This document shows positions 47,249-54,826 of a stretch of 64,000 nucleotides of DNA, one piece after another. Origin of the DNA: an uncultured bacterium (GTDB lineage: Bacteria; Bacillota_I; Bacilli_A; RFN20; CAG-826); NCBI GenBank assembly GCA_949296775.1, contig CASFQA010000002.1:98305-162304 (forward strand). The letters run 5' to 3'. The translations under genes were made by a program, and so were the position numbers. Within the stretch, counting starts at the first letter, position 1. The number at the start of each line of letters is the position of its first letter. Under the pieces are notes generated by a model. That model did not search any database. It was not told the DNA's origin and saw nothing but the letters and a program-made list of their open reading frames with translations.

Positions 47249-47406
47249 CTATGCAAAAACTCAAAAACAAGCTATGAAAATAATTTACCAGATATTTTCT
47301 TCGTGTTGCGTATTTAATTTTGAAATTAGCTAGGATAGAGTAGGGAAAGACTTTACTTTATCACTAAAACTTTATAAAAAAGATAGTTAATATCGAATGA
47401 ATATTA

Positions 47407-47468
47407 TAATGATAATGTAGAGGACCATTATAAACAAACCGTGTTGATAAAGAAATAATGATAATGTA
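47407..47468. repeat. 13 bp direct repeat
   Basis: TAATGATAATGTA occurs at 47407-47419 and again at 47456-47468, 49 bp apart. Each copy is -10-like, so these could be tandem regulatory sites. Confidence 0.5.
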
Positions 47469-47563
47469 AAAGTGTGAAAGTACATTGAAAAGTTTCATCA
47501 AATTTTACAAAGAACCATTCTTTGACCAATTGTCTATGTTCTTATTTCTGATATAAGGGCAGA

Positions 47564-47695
47564 CTAAATAAACAGCGGTTTTAGATTGATCGTTTTTATG
47601 TGTTCGCTTACTTTGTCCAACGCTTCTAATTCAAAAATAAAAGGTTTTTTGTTGACAACTCCATATTTGGTTTGTTTGTAAAGAAGTGTTTCCAT
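47564..47695 (-). CDS. Possible small ORF, 43 codons
   Basis: Starts METLLYKQTKYGVV and ends HIKTINLKPLFI; the composition is protein-like and free of low complexity, unlike the rest of the spacer. A purine-rich AGAAGAAA lies a few bases upstream, and CATAAT or TAATAT further up can act as -10. It could be a genuine small protein or the C-terminal remnant of a decayed gene. No family is recognised and only base-composition plausibility supports it. Confidence 0.3.
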   Translation of the reverse strand: METLLYKQTKYGVVNKKPFIFELEALDKVSEHIKTINLKPLFI

Positions 47696-48339
47696 ATATA
47701 TTTTCTTCTATATTATGGGATTTGACATTAAATACGAAAAAGTTCGATCAATTCCTATGTTTTTTTGTTTGTTTGAATTGTGTTTGAAAAACTGCGGGTA
47801 AAATGTCATTAAAAAGGCATGAATGTTAATCGTGCTGGAACCTTGGATGCTTTATGCCTTAAGTTATCCGGTTTTTGGCTTCTTGGCTCCTTTAGCTCTA
47901 ACGTGTTCTACGTGGTCTTAAATAAAAATGTTGGGCGACAATGTTAATGCCGCATTATATTTTCAAAGTGATTTTCGCTGTTTTTAGGCCGTTTAGTGGC
48001 GGTGGGGTTGGCGAATGTTGCCAAAATCCGCGCTTTCACCCACAAATAGGGTGAGGCGAAAGCTCAATGCCTGTTTGCTAATTGTCTGATGCTATCTAAC
48101 TTCTTTTCGTTAGCCATAATCGTTTCCTTCCGTGCCTGGCGGGCAATTCGTAGTAGCAAAATCTTCTTCAACGCGAATTCGAGGAATCGTCCAGACTTTT
48201 CTTTCGCGGATTTGAAGACGAGTCTGTCGCTTTGTGGGCTTAAAAAGGGCTTACGCAGAACCTTTTGTTAATGGCTGGGCCCGTCTATCAGTTGGTTGAT
48301 AATCAGTTCCTTGCGCGTGTTTGCCGAGCTTTTTGGGCA

Positions 48340-48371
48340 CAAAAAAGCCGCCTCCCGCGAAGGAGACGGCT
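48340..48371 (-). terminator. Intrinsic terminator after ppdK
   Basis: Minus-strand AGCCGTCTCC pairs with GGGAGGCGGCT (one mismatch), then TTTTTT. Confidence 0.9.
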
Positions 48372-48395
48372 GGAAGTCACAGTTGTGGCTAGAAA

Positions 48396-51059
48396 TTACT
48401 TTTTGGCCGCGGCTTGACGCTCGTGAGTGATAGTCGCTTGAGCGGCCGCTAAACGAGCAAGCGGGACGCGGAACGGCGAGCAGGAGACGTAGTCGAGTCC
48501 GGCGGCATCATAGAACATGATGGAAGCCGGATCGCCGCCAGTTTCGCCGCAAACGCCGACAAGGAGGTCCGGGCGGGTCGCACGGCCGCGCTCGACCGCG
48601 ATCTTGATGAGCTCGCCGACGCCTTCGACGTCAACGGTCTGGAACGGGTCGAACTCGTAGATCTTCTTGTCGTAATAGTATTGGAGGAAAGCGCCAGCAT
48701 CGTCACGGGAGAAGCCCATGGTGAGCTGGGTGAGGTCGTTGGTTCCGAAGGAGAAGAATTCAGCCTCTTTGGCAACGTTGCCGGCCTGGAGGGCGCCTCT
48801 CGGGACCTCGATCATGGTGCCGACGTGGTAATGGAGCTTCTTGCCTTCTTTCTCCATTTCCTTTTCGACGGCTTCGACAACGATGTTCTTGGCGAACTTG
48901 AATTCCTTAAGCTCGCCGGTGAGCGGGATCATGATTTCCGGCTCGACGTCTTTGCCTAAGTCCTTGCTGGCCTTGATGGCGGCTTGGATGATGGCGGTCG
49001 CCTGCATCCGGTAGATTTCCGGGTAAGCGACGCAAAGACGGACGCCACGGAAGCCCATCATTGGGTTGGCTTGGTGGAGCTGGTTGATCCGGTCGCGGAC
49101 CTTCTGTTCAGAAACGTTGAGTTTCTCGGCCAAATCCTTGATGTTCTTGGCATCATCGATGGTCGGAAGGAATTCGTGTAGAGGCGGATCGAGGAGACGG
49201 ATGCAGACCATGTCGTCGGGTGCGGACATGTACATCTTATAGAAGTCGTCGACCTGATACGGACGAATCCGCTCGAGGGCGGCTTCCCGCTGCTCGGTGG
49301 TCTCGGAGAGAATCATCGAACGCATATTGAGGATCCGGTCGTCGGCGAAGAACATACGTTCAGTCCGGCAGAGGCCAATGCCCTCGGCGCCGAATTTATG
49401 GGCGTTATCCGCGTCGAGCGGGGTATTGCAGTTGGCGCGGATCTTCAGCCGGCGATATTTGTCGGCCCAGCCCATTAAACGGCCGAAGTTGCCGCCGAGA
49501 TCGGCCGGGACCATGGCGATTTCGCCATCGTAGACATAGCCGGTGGAGCCGTCGACGGAGACGACGTCGCCGTCGTGATAGACCTTGTCGCCGATAGTCA
49601 TGGTGCGAGCGGTTTCGTCGATGATGGCATCGGTGCAGCCGGCGACGCAGCATTTGCCCATCGAACGGGCGACGACCGCGGCGTGGGAAGTCATGCCGCC
49701 ACGGGCGGTGATGATGGCTTCCGAGTTAACCATGCCGATGATGTCTTCCGGCGAGGTTTCGGCCCGGCAGAGAACGACCTTGACACCAGCATCGTGCTTT
49801 TCTTTGCACTCATCGGCGTCGAAGACGAGATGGCCGGTGCCGGCACCCGGGGAGGCCGGAAGCCCTTTGAGGACCGGGGTATGCTTCTTGAGGTCAGCGG
49901 GATCGAAAGTGGGGTGGAGAAGGTCGTTGAGACGAGCCGGCTCAACGCGGAGGCAGGCTTCCTTCTCATCGATTAAGCCTTCGTCGACGAGATCGCAGGC
50001 GATCTTGAGGGCTGCCCGGGCGGTACGTTTGCCGTTACGGGCCTGGAGGAAATAGAGCTTGCCTTTTTCGATGGTGTACTCCATATCCTGCATATCATGG
50101 AAATAATTCTCCATCCGTTTGATGGTGGCCATGAATTCCTCGTAGACCTTCGGCATCCGCTTGGCGAGCTCATCGATGTGGAGCGGGGTGCGAATGCCGG
50201 CGACGACGTCTTCGCCTTGGGCGTTCGGAAGGAATTCGGCGTAGATTTTCTTCTCGCCGGTCGACGGGTCACGGGAGAACGCGACCCCGGTTCCCGAATC
50301 TTCGCCCATGTTGCCGAAGACCATGGTCTGGACGTTGACGGCGGTGCCCCATTCATAGGGGATGCCGTTCATTTGGCGATAGACGTTGGCCCGTTCGTTG
50401 TCCCAGCTGCGGAAGACGGCCGCGACCGCTTCTTTGAGTTGGACATACGGATCGGCGGGGAAATCCTCGCCGAAGGTCTTCTTGTAATAAGCTTTGTAAT
50501 CTTTGACCAAGCCCTTGAGTTGCTCGGTGGTGACCTCGGTATCGAGCTTATAGCCGTTGTCTTCTTTGATTTTGTCGAGCATGGCGTCCATGTTGGTCCG
50601 CGGATGCCCTTTGGCGATGTTGGTGAACATCAAGATGAAGCGGCGATAGGAGTCCCAAGCGAAACGCTCGTTCCCGGTCGCTTCGGCGAGTTCGACGACG
50701 GTCTCATCGTTCAAGCCAAGGTTGAGGATGGTGTCCATCATGCCCGGCATAGAGACGCGAGCGCCCGAACGGACGGAGACGAGGAGGGGGGTTCCTTTTC
50801 CGCCACCGAAGGCTTTGTTGTTGATCTTTTCGACGTCGTGGACGTGGGCGACGACATCTTCCCACACGGAATCGGGGATCTTCTTCCCGGATTCATAGTA
50901 GAGGTTGCAGGCTTCGGTCGTGATCGTGAAGCCTTGGGGGATGTTGACCCCGGCGGCGGTCATTTCGACAAGACCTTTGCCCTTCCCACCAAGAAGCTCT
51001 TTGCCTAATTTGGCTTCATGGGCTTCTTTGAAGGAATAAACGTACTTCTTTTCTGCCAT
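48396..51059 (-). CDS. ppdK: Pyruvate, phosphate dikinase
   Basis: 887 residues. The N-terminal ATP-grasp domain opens with LLGGKGKGLVEMTAAGVNIPQGFTI near 22-46 and continues VSVRSGARVSMPGMMDTILNLG. The phosphohistidine domain has GGMTSHAAVVARSMGKCCV near 450-470 with the catalytic His. The C-terminal barrel has EPEIMIPLTGE and GTNDLTQLTMGFSRDDA near 770-790. It interconverts PEP, AMP and PPi with pyruvate, ATP and Pi, so glycolysis may run with PPi, which is common in anaerobic Firmicutes. It is divergent from the FGGY kinase over a palindromic operator. Confidence 0.97.
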   Translation of the reverse strand: MAEKKYVYSFKEAHEAKLGKELLGGKGKGLVEMTAAGVNIPQGFTITTEACNLYYESGKKIPDSVWEDVVAHVHDVEKINNKAFGGGKGTPLLVSVRSGARVSMPGMMDTILNLGLNDETVVELAEATGNERFAWDSYRRFILMFTNIAKGHPRTNMDAMLDKIKEDNGYKLDTEVTTEQLKGLVKDYKAYYKKTFGEDFPADPYVQLKEAVAAVFRSWDNERANVYRQMNGIPYEWGTAVNVQTMVFGNMGEDSGTGVAFSRDPSTGEKKIYAEFLPNAQGEDVVAGIRTPLHIDELAKRMPKVYEEFMATIKRMENYFHDMQDMEYTIEKGKLYFLQARNGKRTARAALKIACDLVDEGLIDEKEACLRVEPARLNDLLHPTFDPADLKKHTPVLKGLPASPGAGTGHLVFDADECKEKHDAGVKVVLCRAETSPEDIIGMVNSEAIITARGGMTSHAAVVARSMGKCCVAGCTDAIIDETARTMTIGDKVYHDGDVVSVDGSTGYVYDGEIAMVPADLGGNFGRLMGWADKYRRLKIRANCNTPLDADNAHKFGAEGIGLCRTERMFFADDRILNMRSMILSETTEQREAALERIRPYQVDDFYKMYMSAPDDMVCIRLLDPPLHEFLPTIDDAKNIKDLAEKLNVSEQKVRDRINQLHQANPMMGFRGVRLCVAYPEIYRMQATAIIQAAIKASKDLGKDVEPEIMIPLTGELKEFKFAKNIVVEAVEKEMEKEGKKLHYHVGTMIEVPRGALQAGNVAKEAEFFSFGTNDLTQLTMGFSRDDAGAFLQYYYDKKIYEFDPFQTVDVEGVGELIKIAVERGRATRPDLLVGVCGETGGDPASIMFYDAAGLDYVSCSPFRVPLARLAAAQATITHERQAAAKK

Positions 51060-51104
51060 TTTTTCCTCCTAATGACATTTATGGGTAGTAAACCCAGCGA
51101 AAAG

Positions 51105-51139
51105 ATTTTATCACACCGGCTCTTATTCTTAGAATAAGA
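51105..51139 (-). promoter_or_regulatory. ppdK promoter with 19 bp palindromic operator
   Basis: Minus-strand TGA TAAAAT is an extended -10 (51113-51105). The perfect palindrome TCTTATTCT-T-AGAATAAGA (51121-51139) covers the -35 region 17 bp upstream. The leader carries TTAGGAGG before the ATG. Confidence 0.65.
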
Positions 51140-51208
51140 AAATGGGTAGGTTTTGCATTCCTCTATATCTTTGCGCGAAGTTATGGCGTTTCTTTTTTCC
51201 ATTTGGCA

Positions 51209-51214
51209 TAAAAT
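51209..51214 (+). promoter_or_regulatory. -10 box of the FGGY kinase
   Basis: TAAAAT at 51209-51214, start near 51221, leaving about 11 nt of leader with a weak purine tract GAAAGAG. Confidence 0.4.
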
Positions 51215-51231
51215 AGGCGAGAAAGAGCCTT

Positions 51232-52797
51232 ATGAACAATTCGCCATTGATACTAACCATCGACTTCGGGACCCAATCGGTTCGGACTTCCGTTTTTGAC
51301 TCGACCGGCAGTTGTTTAGCCAGCGAGAAAGAGGAATACGACCCTCCGTATTTCTCCTCTAAACCCGGCTACGCCGAGCAGTCGCCGGACTATTACTATG
51401 CTTGCCTATGCCGTTGCACCAACCGCCTAAGCAGCAACAATCAACCGTTGTTGCCTCGGGTTAAAGGCGTCACCATGACTTGCTTCCGCGATACCGCGGT
51501 GCTTTTGGATAAGGAATGCAATATCGTGCGGCCGGCTATCCTTTGGCTCGACCAAAGATACGCCCACAACAAAAGGAAATTGCCCTGGCTTTCGAAGACT
51601 TTGTTTTCCGTCGTCAGAATGACCGAGACGGTCAACATGAACATGCGCCGGACCATGGCCAATTGGTATCAGGAGAACGAACCGGACAATTGGGCCAAAG
51701 CCGATAAATACGTCTCCATCTCAACCTATTTTCTTTTTCGGCTCACCGGCCAACTGGTCGACACCCCGTCCAACTACACCGGCCACTACCCTTTGAATTA
51801 TCGGAAGCAGAAGTTCTATGACAAACCCGAGACCAATCTCAAAGGGCAAATCTTCGGCATTCGGAAGGATCAGCTTTGCGAACTGCGCCCGGCGGGATCG
51901 AAGCTCGGCGAGATAAGCGATAAGGCGGCTTCGGAAACCGGGTTGCCGGCGGGGCTCGCGATTTATGCCGCCGGGTCGGACAAGTCCTGTGAGACGTTAG
52001 GCTCAGGCGTTTATGATTCTTCCCTTGCGTCTTTGTCTTACGGAACCGCCTGCTCGCTCGAGACCGTTACCAAGAAATACATCGAGCCATACCCCTTTCT
52101 TCCCTGCTACCCAAGCGTGCAAAACGGATATTTTAACTTAGATTTGCAGGTTTATCGTGGCTACTGGACCATTAATTGGTTTTTAAAAGAATTCGGGGCG
52201 ATGAACATCAACGATATGGTCATCGAGATCGTGGACCCCGAGGAATACGATAAGCGGCTTTTGGAAATCGCCCCCGGATCTGACGGCCTTATCCTTCAGC
52301 CTTATTGGGGGAGTCAGTTGGAAAAGCCCTGCGTCAAAGGATCGATAGTCGGCTTTTCCGACAGCACGACCAAATTCCATGTTTACAAAGCCTTGGTCGA
52401 GGGCATCGCTTACGAGCTTCGGATGGGGATGGAAAGATTCGAGAAAAAACTCCATCGCAAGTTTGACGCCATCCGGATCGCAGGCGGCGGATCGAAGTCG
52501 GATGCCGTTTGTCAAGTGACGGCCGATGTCTTCGGCAAGCCGGTTGTTCGGGTTCAAACCAACGAAACCTCCTCTTTGGGGGCGGCCATCGCCGGCTTCT
52601 TGGCCATCGGCGTTTATCCCGATACCAAAACCGCGGTCGACCAGATGGTCCACGTCTCGCAAACCTTTTATCCAGATAAAGAAAAGCACGCCATTTACGA
52701 CGAGCTTTTCTACGGTGCTTACGCAAAACTTTATAAACGATTGCGGAAGACTTATAAATTCTTATTCAACTGGACGTTGAAGGATCGGGGCGAATAG
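51232..52797 (+). CDS. FGGY-family carbohydrate kinase
   Basis: 521 residues in the hexokinase/actin ATPase fold. The N-terminal phosphate loop is LTIDFGTQSVRTSVFD near 8-23, the ATP site GxGS-type ASLSYGTACSLET near 260, and the C-terminal signature IRIAGGGSKSDAVCQVTADVFGKPVVR near 415-440. It phosphorylates a sugar or polyol (xylulose-, ribulose- or glycerol-kinase relatives); the substrate cannot be told. The stop is 2 nt from the converging TetR gene, and the upstream spacer is shared with ppdK. Confidence 0.9.
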   Translation: MNNSPLILTIDFGTQSVRTSVFDSTGSCLASEKEEYDPPYFSSKPGYAEQSPDYYYACLCRCTNRLSSNNQPLLPRVKGVTMTCFRDTAVLLDKECNIVRPAILWLDQRYAHNKRKLPWLSKTLFSVVRMTETVNMNMRRTMANWYQENEPDNWAKADKYVSISTYFLFRLTGQLVDTPSNYTGHYPLNYRKQKFYDKPETNLKGQIFGIRKDQLCELRPAGSKLGEISDKAASETGLPAGLAIYAAGSDKSCETLGSGVYDSSLASLSYGTACSLETVTKKYIEPYPFLPCYPSVQNGYFNLDLQVYRGYWTINWFLKEFGAMNINDMVIEIVDPEEYDKRLLEIAPGSDGLILQPYWGSQLEKPCVKGSIVGFSDSTTKFHVYKALVEGIAYELRMGMERFEKKLHRKFDAIRIAGGGSKSDAVCQVTADVFGKPVVRVQTNETSSLGAAIAGFLAIGVYPDTKTAVDQMVHVSQTFYPDKEKHAIYDELFYGAYAKLYKRLRKTYKFLFNWTLKDRGE

Positions 52798-52799
52798 CC

Positions 52800-53420
52800 T
52801 TAGCAATCAATTTCGCTTAAAGGCTTTTTCATCAGCATCCCGAACAGCACGTCACCCGAGGTGAATTTCTTTTCTGAGCGCGGGGCGCAGGCTAAGCGAA
52901 GTTCGGTTTCGATCATCAAGGCCATGGCCCGGCTTATTTCGGCTGGGTCCCCGGCAATGGCGTTGCCTTCTTCCTGGGCTTTGGCAATCAAGACCGCCAA
53001 GGCACCCGCTAGATCGTAACGTTTGGCTTTTTCGTAGATGTCGTAAGGCAGGCCTTTCGCTTGGTAAGCCCGCACGGCGATGGAGCCAGCGTAAAGAGTC
53101 CGGATGTCGGCGTCTTTGAATTTGTCATAGGATTCCGAGATCATCTTGATGCCGGCGGTGCCCCCTTTGGCTAAAGCCGCTTCAAGCGGGGGAACGGCGT
53201 TGGTCGCCTCAATCATCTCGTTCCAAACCGCCGCGAAGACGTCTTCCTTCGATTCGAAATAGTGATAGAAAAGGCCGTGCGAGCAGCGGCTGGCGTTGGT
53301 GATATCATCGATGGCGACGGCGCCGAAACCTTTGATAGCGAAAACTTTGAGCGAAGTGTCGAGCAACTTACCCCTTCTTTTGTCTTTTACCGCCTGATTT
53401 TGTTCTGGTGATCTTGGCAT
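52800..53420 (-). CDS. TetR/AcrR-family transcriptional regulator
   Basis: 206 residues. The DNA-binding domain is at about 14-60, with KLLDTSLKVFAIKGFGAVAIDDITNASRCSHGLFYHYFESKEDVF, a good TetR helix-turn-helix (GLFYHYF is the recognition helix). The rest is a helical ligand and dimer domain. SD GGGAGG lies upstream. The gene converges on the FGGY kinase and might regulate it or ppdK, but this is only suggested by position. An inverted repeat GATAA/TTATC lies in its own leader. Confidence 0.9.
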   Translation of the reverse strand: MPRSPEQNQAVKDKRRGKLLDTSLKVFAIKGFGAVAIDDITNASRCSHGLFYHYFESKEDVFAAVWNEMIEATNAVPPLEAALAKGGTAGIKMISESYDKFKDADIRTLYAGSIAVRAYQAKGLPYDIYEKAKRYDLAGALAVLIAKAQEEGNAIAGDPAEISRAMALMIETELRLACAPRSEKKFTSGDVLFGMLMKKPLSEIDC

Positions 53421-53677
53421 ATTGGAAACCTCCCAATGTCAATATACTACGATAACGATTTTTATCATAGGTGGATTGAGAAAGAAATCAACTTTTGATC
53501 TTATAAGAGGCAAATATGGAAAAAACCGGATTTCGCAGGTTTTATTGTTCTTCCCTATTAGAAATGGATCTTCTTATTTGGACGCGGTTTTTGTTTGGTT
53601 GACAAAAATCACCATAAAATCTAGATTTCCTAGAGTGAAGTCAAGGTTTAAGTCAACGAGAAAAAAGGTCGAAGGTA

Positions 53678-53686
53678 TGGTAATAT
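53678..53686 (+). promoter_or_regulatory. Extended -10 of the flavodoxin-pth-mfd unit (leaderless)
   Basis: TGG TAATAT (hexamer 53681-53686); the ATG is at 53696, 9 nt after it, with no Shine-Dalgarno. Confidence 0.6.
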
Positions 53687-53695
53687 CCTCTCGCT

Positions 53696-54235
53696 ATGAA
53701 AACCTTAGTTTTATATACATCGAACACCGGCTCAACCCAGCGTTATGCCGAGAACTTGGCTTCGGCCCTCAACGCCGATTGCTTCCCGTTGAAAAAATTC
53801 AAATGGAAGAAGATCGATGAGTATGGGCTGATCATCTACGGCGGCTGGGTGCAGGGCGGCAAAATCAAAGGCGTTTCCGATTTCCTGGCCCATTACGATG
53901 ACCTGGAAACGAAGAACGTCATCATTTTCTCTTCCGGGATGGTCGTCCCTTCAAAAGAAGGCCGGGCCGTCATCATCGATTCCAACATCCTCGACGTTTA
54001 TCACGTCCGTTATTACCAGCTGCGCGGAAGCTTTGACCTCAGCAAACTCAACTTCCTCCAAAGGGCGATGATCAAAATGTATTTCCAACAGATCGAAAAC
54101 GACCCGAACGCCAACGTCGGTTACAAAAACTTATTGGAATTCCTCGATGAGCCGCTCGATTATTATGACCGCGAGGGGGTTGATAAGATTTTGGCTATCT
54201 CCAGGAAGATCTTAGCAGGGGAAGGCGAGAAGTGA
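53696..54235 (+). CDS. Flavodoxin-domain protein
   Basis: 179 residues. The FMN phosphate loop TSNTGSTQRYAENLAS is near 8-23, and GLIIYGGWVQGGKIKGVSDFL near 45-65 supplies the ring-contact loop. It is longer than a plain flavodoxin and resembles the flavodoxin-like group that includes HemG protoporphyrinogen oxidase. Electron-transfer role is probable; partners are unknown. It is read with pth by a GTGA overlap. Confidence 0.87.
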   Translation: MKTLVLYTSNTGSTQRYAENLASALNADCFPLKKFKWKKIDEYGLIIYGGWVQGGKIKGVSDFLAHYDDLETKNVIIFSSGMVVPSKEGRAVIIDSNILDVYHVRYYQLRGSFDLSKLNFLQRAMIKMYFQQIENDPNANVGYKNLLEFLDEPLDYYDREGVDKILAISRKILAGEGEK

Positions 54236-54789
54236 AATTAATCGTTGGGCTCGGAAACCCTGGTTCCCAATACGAAGGGACCCGGCATAACATGGGCTAT
54301 GAGGCGCTCGATGTTTTTGCCGATATGTGCCGAGCCAGCTTCGACAAAAGCGGATTCAAAGGCGTTTATGCGGTGGTCAACAACCCTTCCTTGCCGGAAA
54401 AGGTTATTTTGCTGAAGCCGGAAACCTATATGAATCTATCCGGCGATTCGGTTCAACCGTTGATGGCGTTTTATAAGATCGATATCGAAGATCTAGTGGT
54501 CGTCTATGACGATATGGCTTTGGAGCCGGGCGTTATTCGCCTACGTCCAGCCGGCTCGAGCGGATCCCACAAAGGCATGCAGAACATTATCGATCGGTTG
54601 GGGAGCGATCGAATCAAGCGAATTCGAATCGGCATCGGCGAGCCTCCCCACGGTGGGGCGGATTTCGTTTTGTCAAAACCCCGAGGGGAGGAAAAGACGA
54701 GGCTTGACGCCGCCAAAGAGGATGCGGCCCTCGCCATCCGGGATTATTTGCTTCACGATTTCGCCTACGCGATGAACCATCATAACTAA
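54232..54789 (+). CDS. pth: Peptidyl-tRNA hydrolase
   Basis: 185 residues: MKLIVGLGNPGSQYEGTRHNMGYEALD at the N-terminus contains the catalytic His (RHNMG), and VVYDDMALEPGVIRLRPAGSSGSHKGMQNI has the catalytic Asp. The start codon is GTG at 54232, overlapping the flavodoxin stop. It recycles peptidyl-tRNA released from stalled ribosomes. The gene order pth-mfd is conserved in Firmicutes. Confidence 0.96.
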   Translation: MKLIVGLGNPGSQYEGTRHNMGYEALDVFADMCRASFDKSGFKGVYAVVNNPSLPEKVILLKPETYMNLSGDSVQPLMAFYKIDIEDLVVVYDDMALEPGVIRLRPAGSSGSHKGMQNIIDRLGSDRIKRIRIGIGEPPHGGADFVLSKPRGEEKTRLDAAKEDAALAIRDYLLHDFAYAMNHHN

Positions 54790-54826
54790 GGAGAAATTTA
54801 CGGAACTCCTCGATCGCATCAAAACC

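Larger units (their letters stand above)
47250..48339. other. AT-rich intergenic stretch with weak or decayed coding signal
   Basis: About 1.1 kb, clearly richer in A and T than its neighbours on the left half. No long ORF or RNA gene is recognised. It contains a 13-mer repeat (47407-47419 and 47456-47468), a perfect palindrome CAAAGAA/TTCTTTG (47508-47524), a 43-codon minus-strand ORF (47564-47695), an AAGGCAT/ATGCCTT hairpin (47814-47860), and a GCTTTC..GAAAGC hairpin (48034-48066). A minus-strand frame at 48064-48267 is open but has no good start; a 17-codon reading at its end has a Shine-Dalgarno-like AAGGA. Confidence 0.6.

Noticed and set aside
48089-48271. Plus-strand 60-codon frame in the AT-rich spacer
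   Set aside because: Ser/Phe/Arg-biased with no ribosome binding site and opposite an equally unsupported minus frame.
50097-51008. 303-codon plus-strand frame
   Set aside because: Antisense of ppdK.
53422-53820. 132-codon plus-strand frame before the flavodoxin
   Set aside because: It overlaps the flavodoxin start in another phase, has basic low-similarity sequence, and no ribosome binding site.
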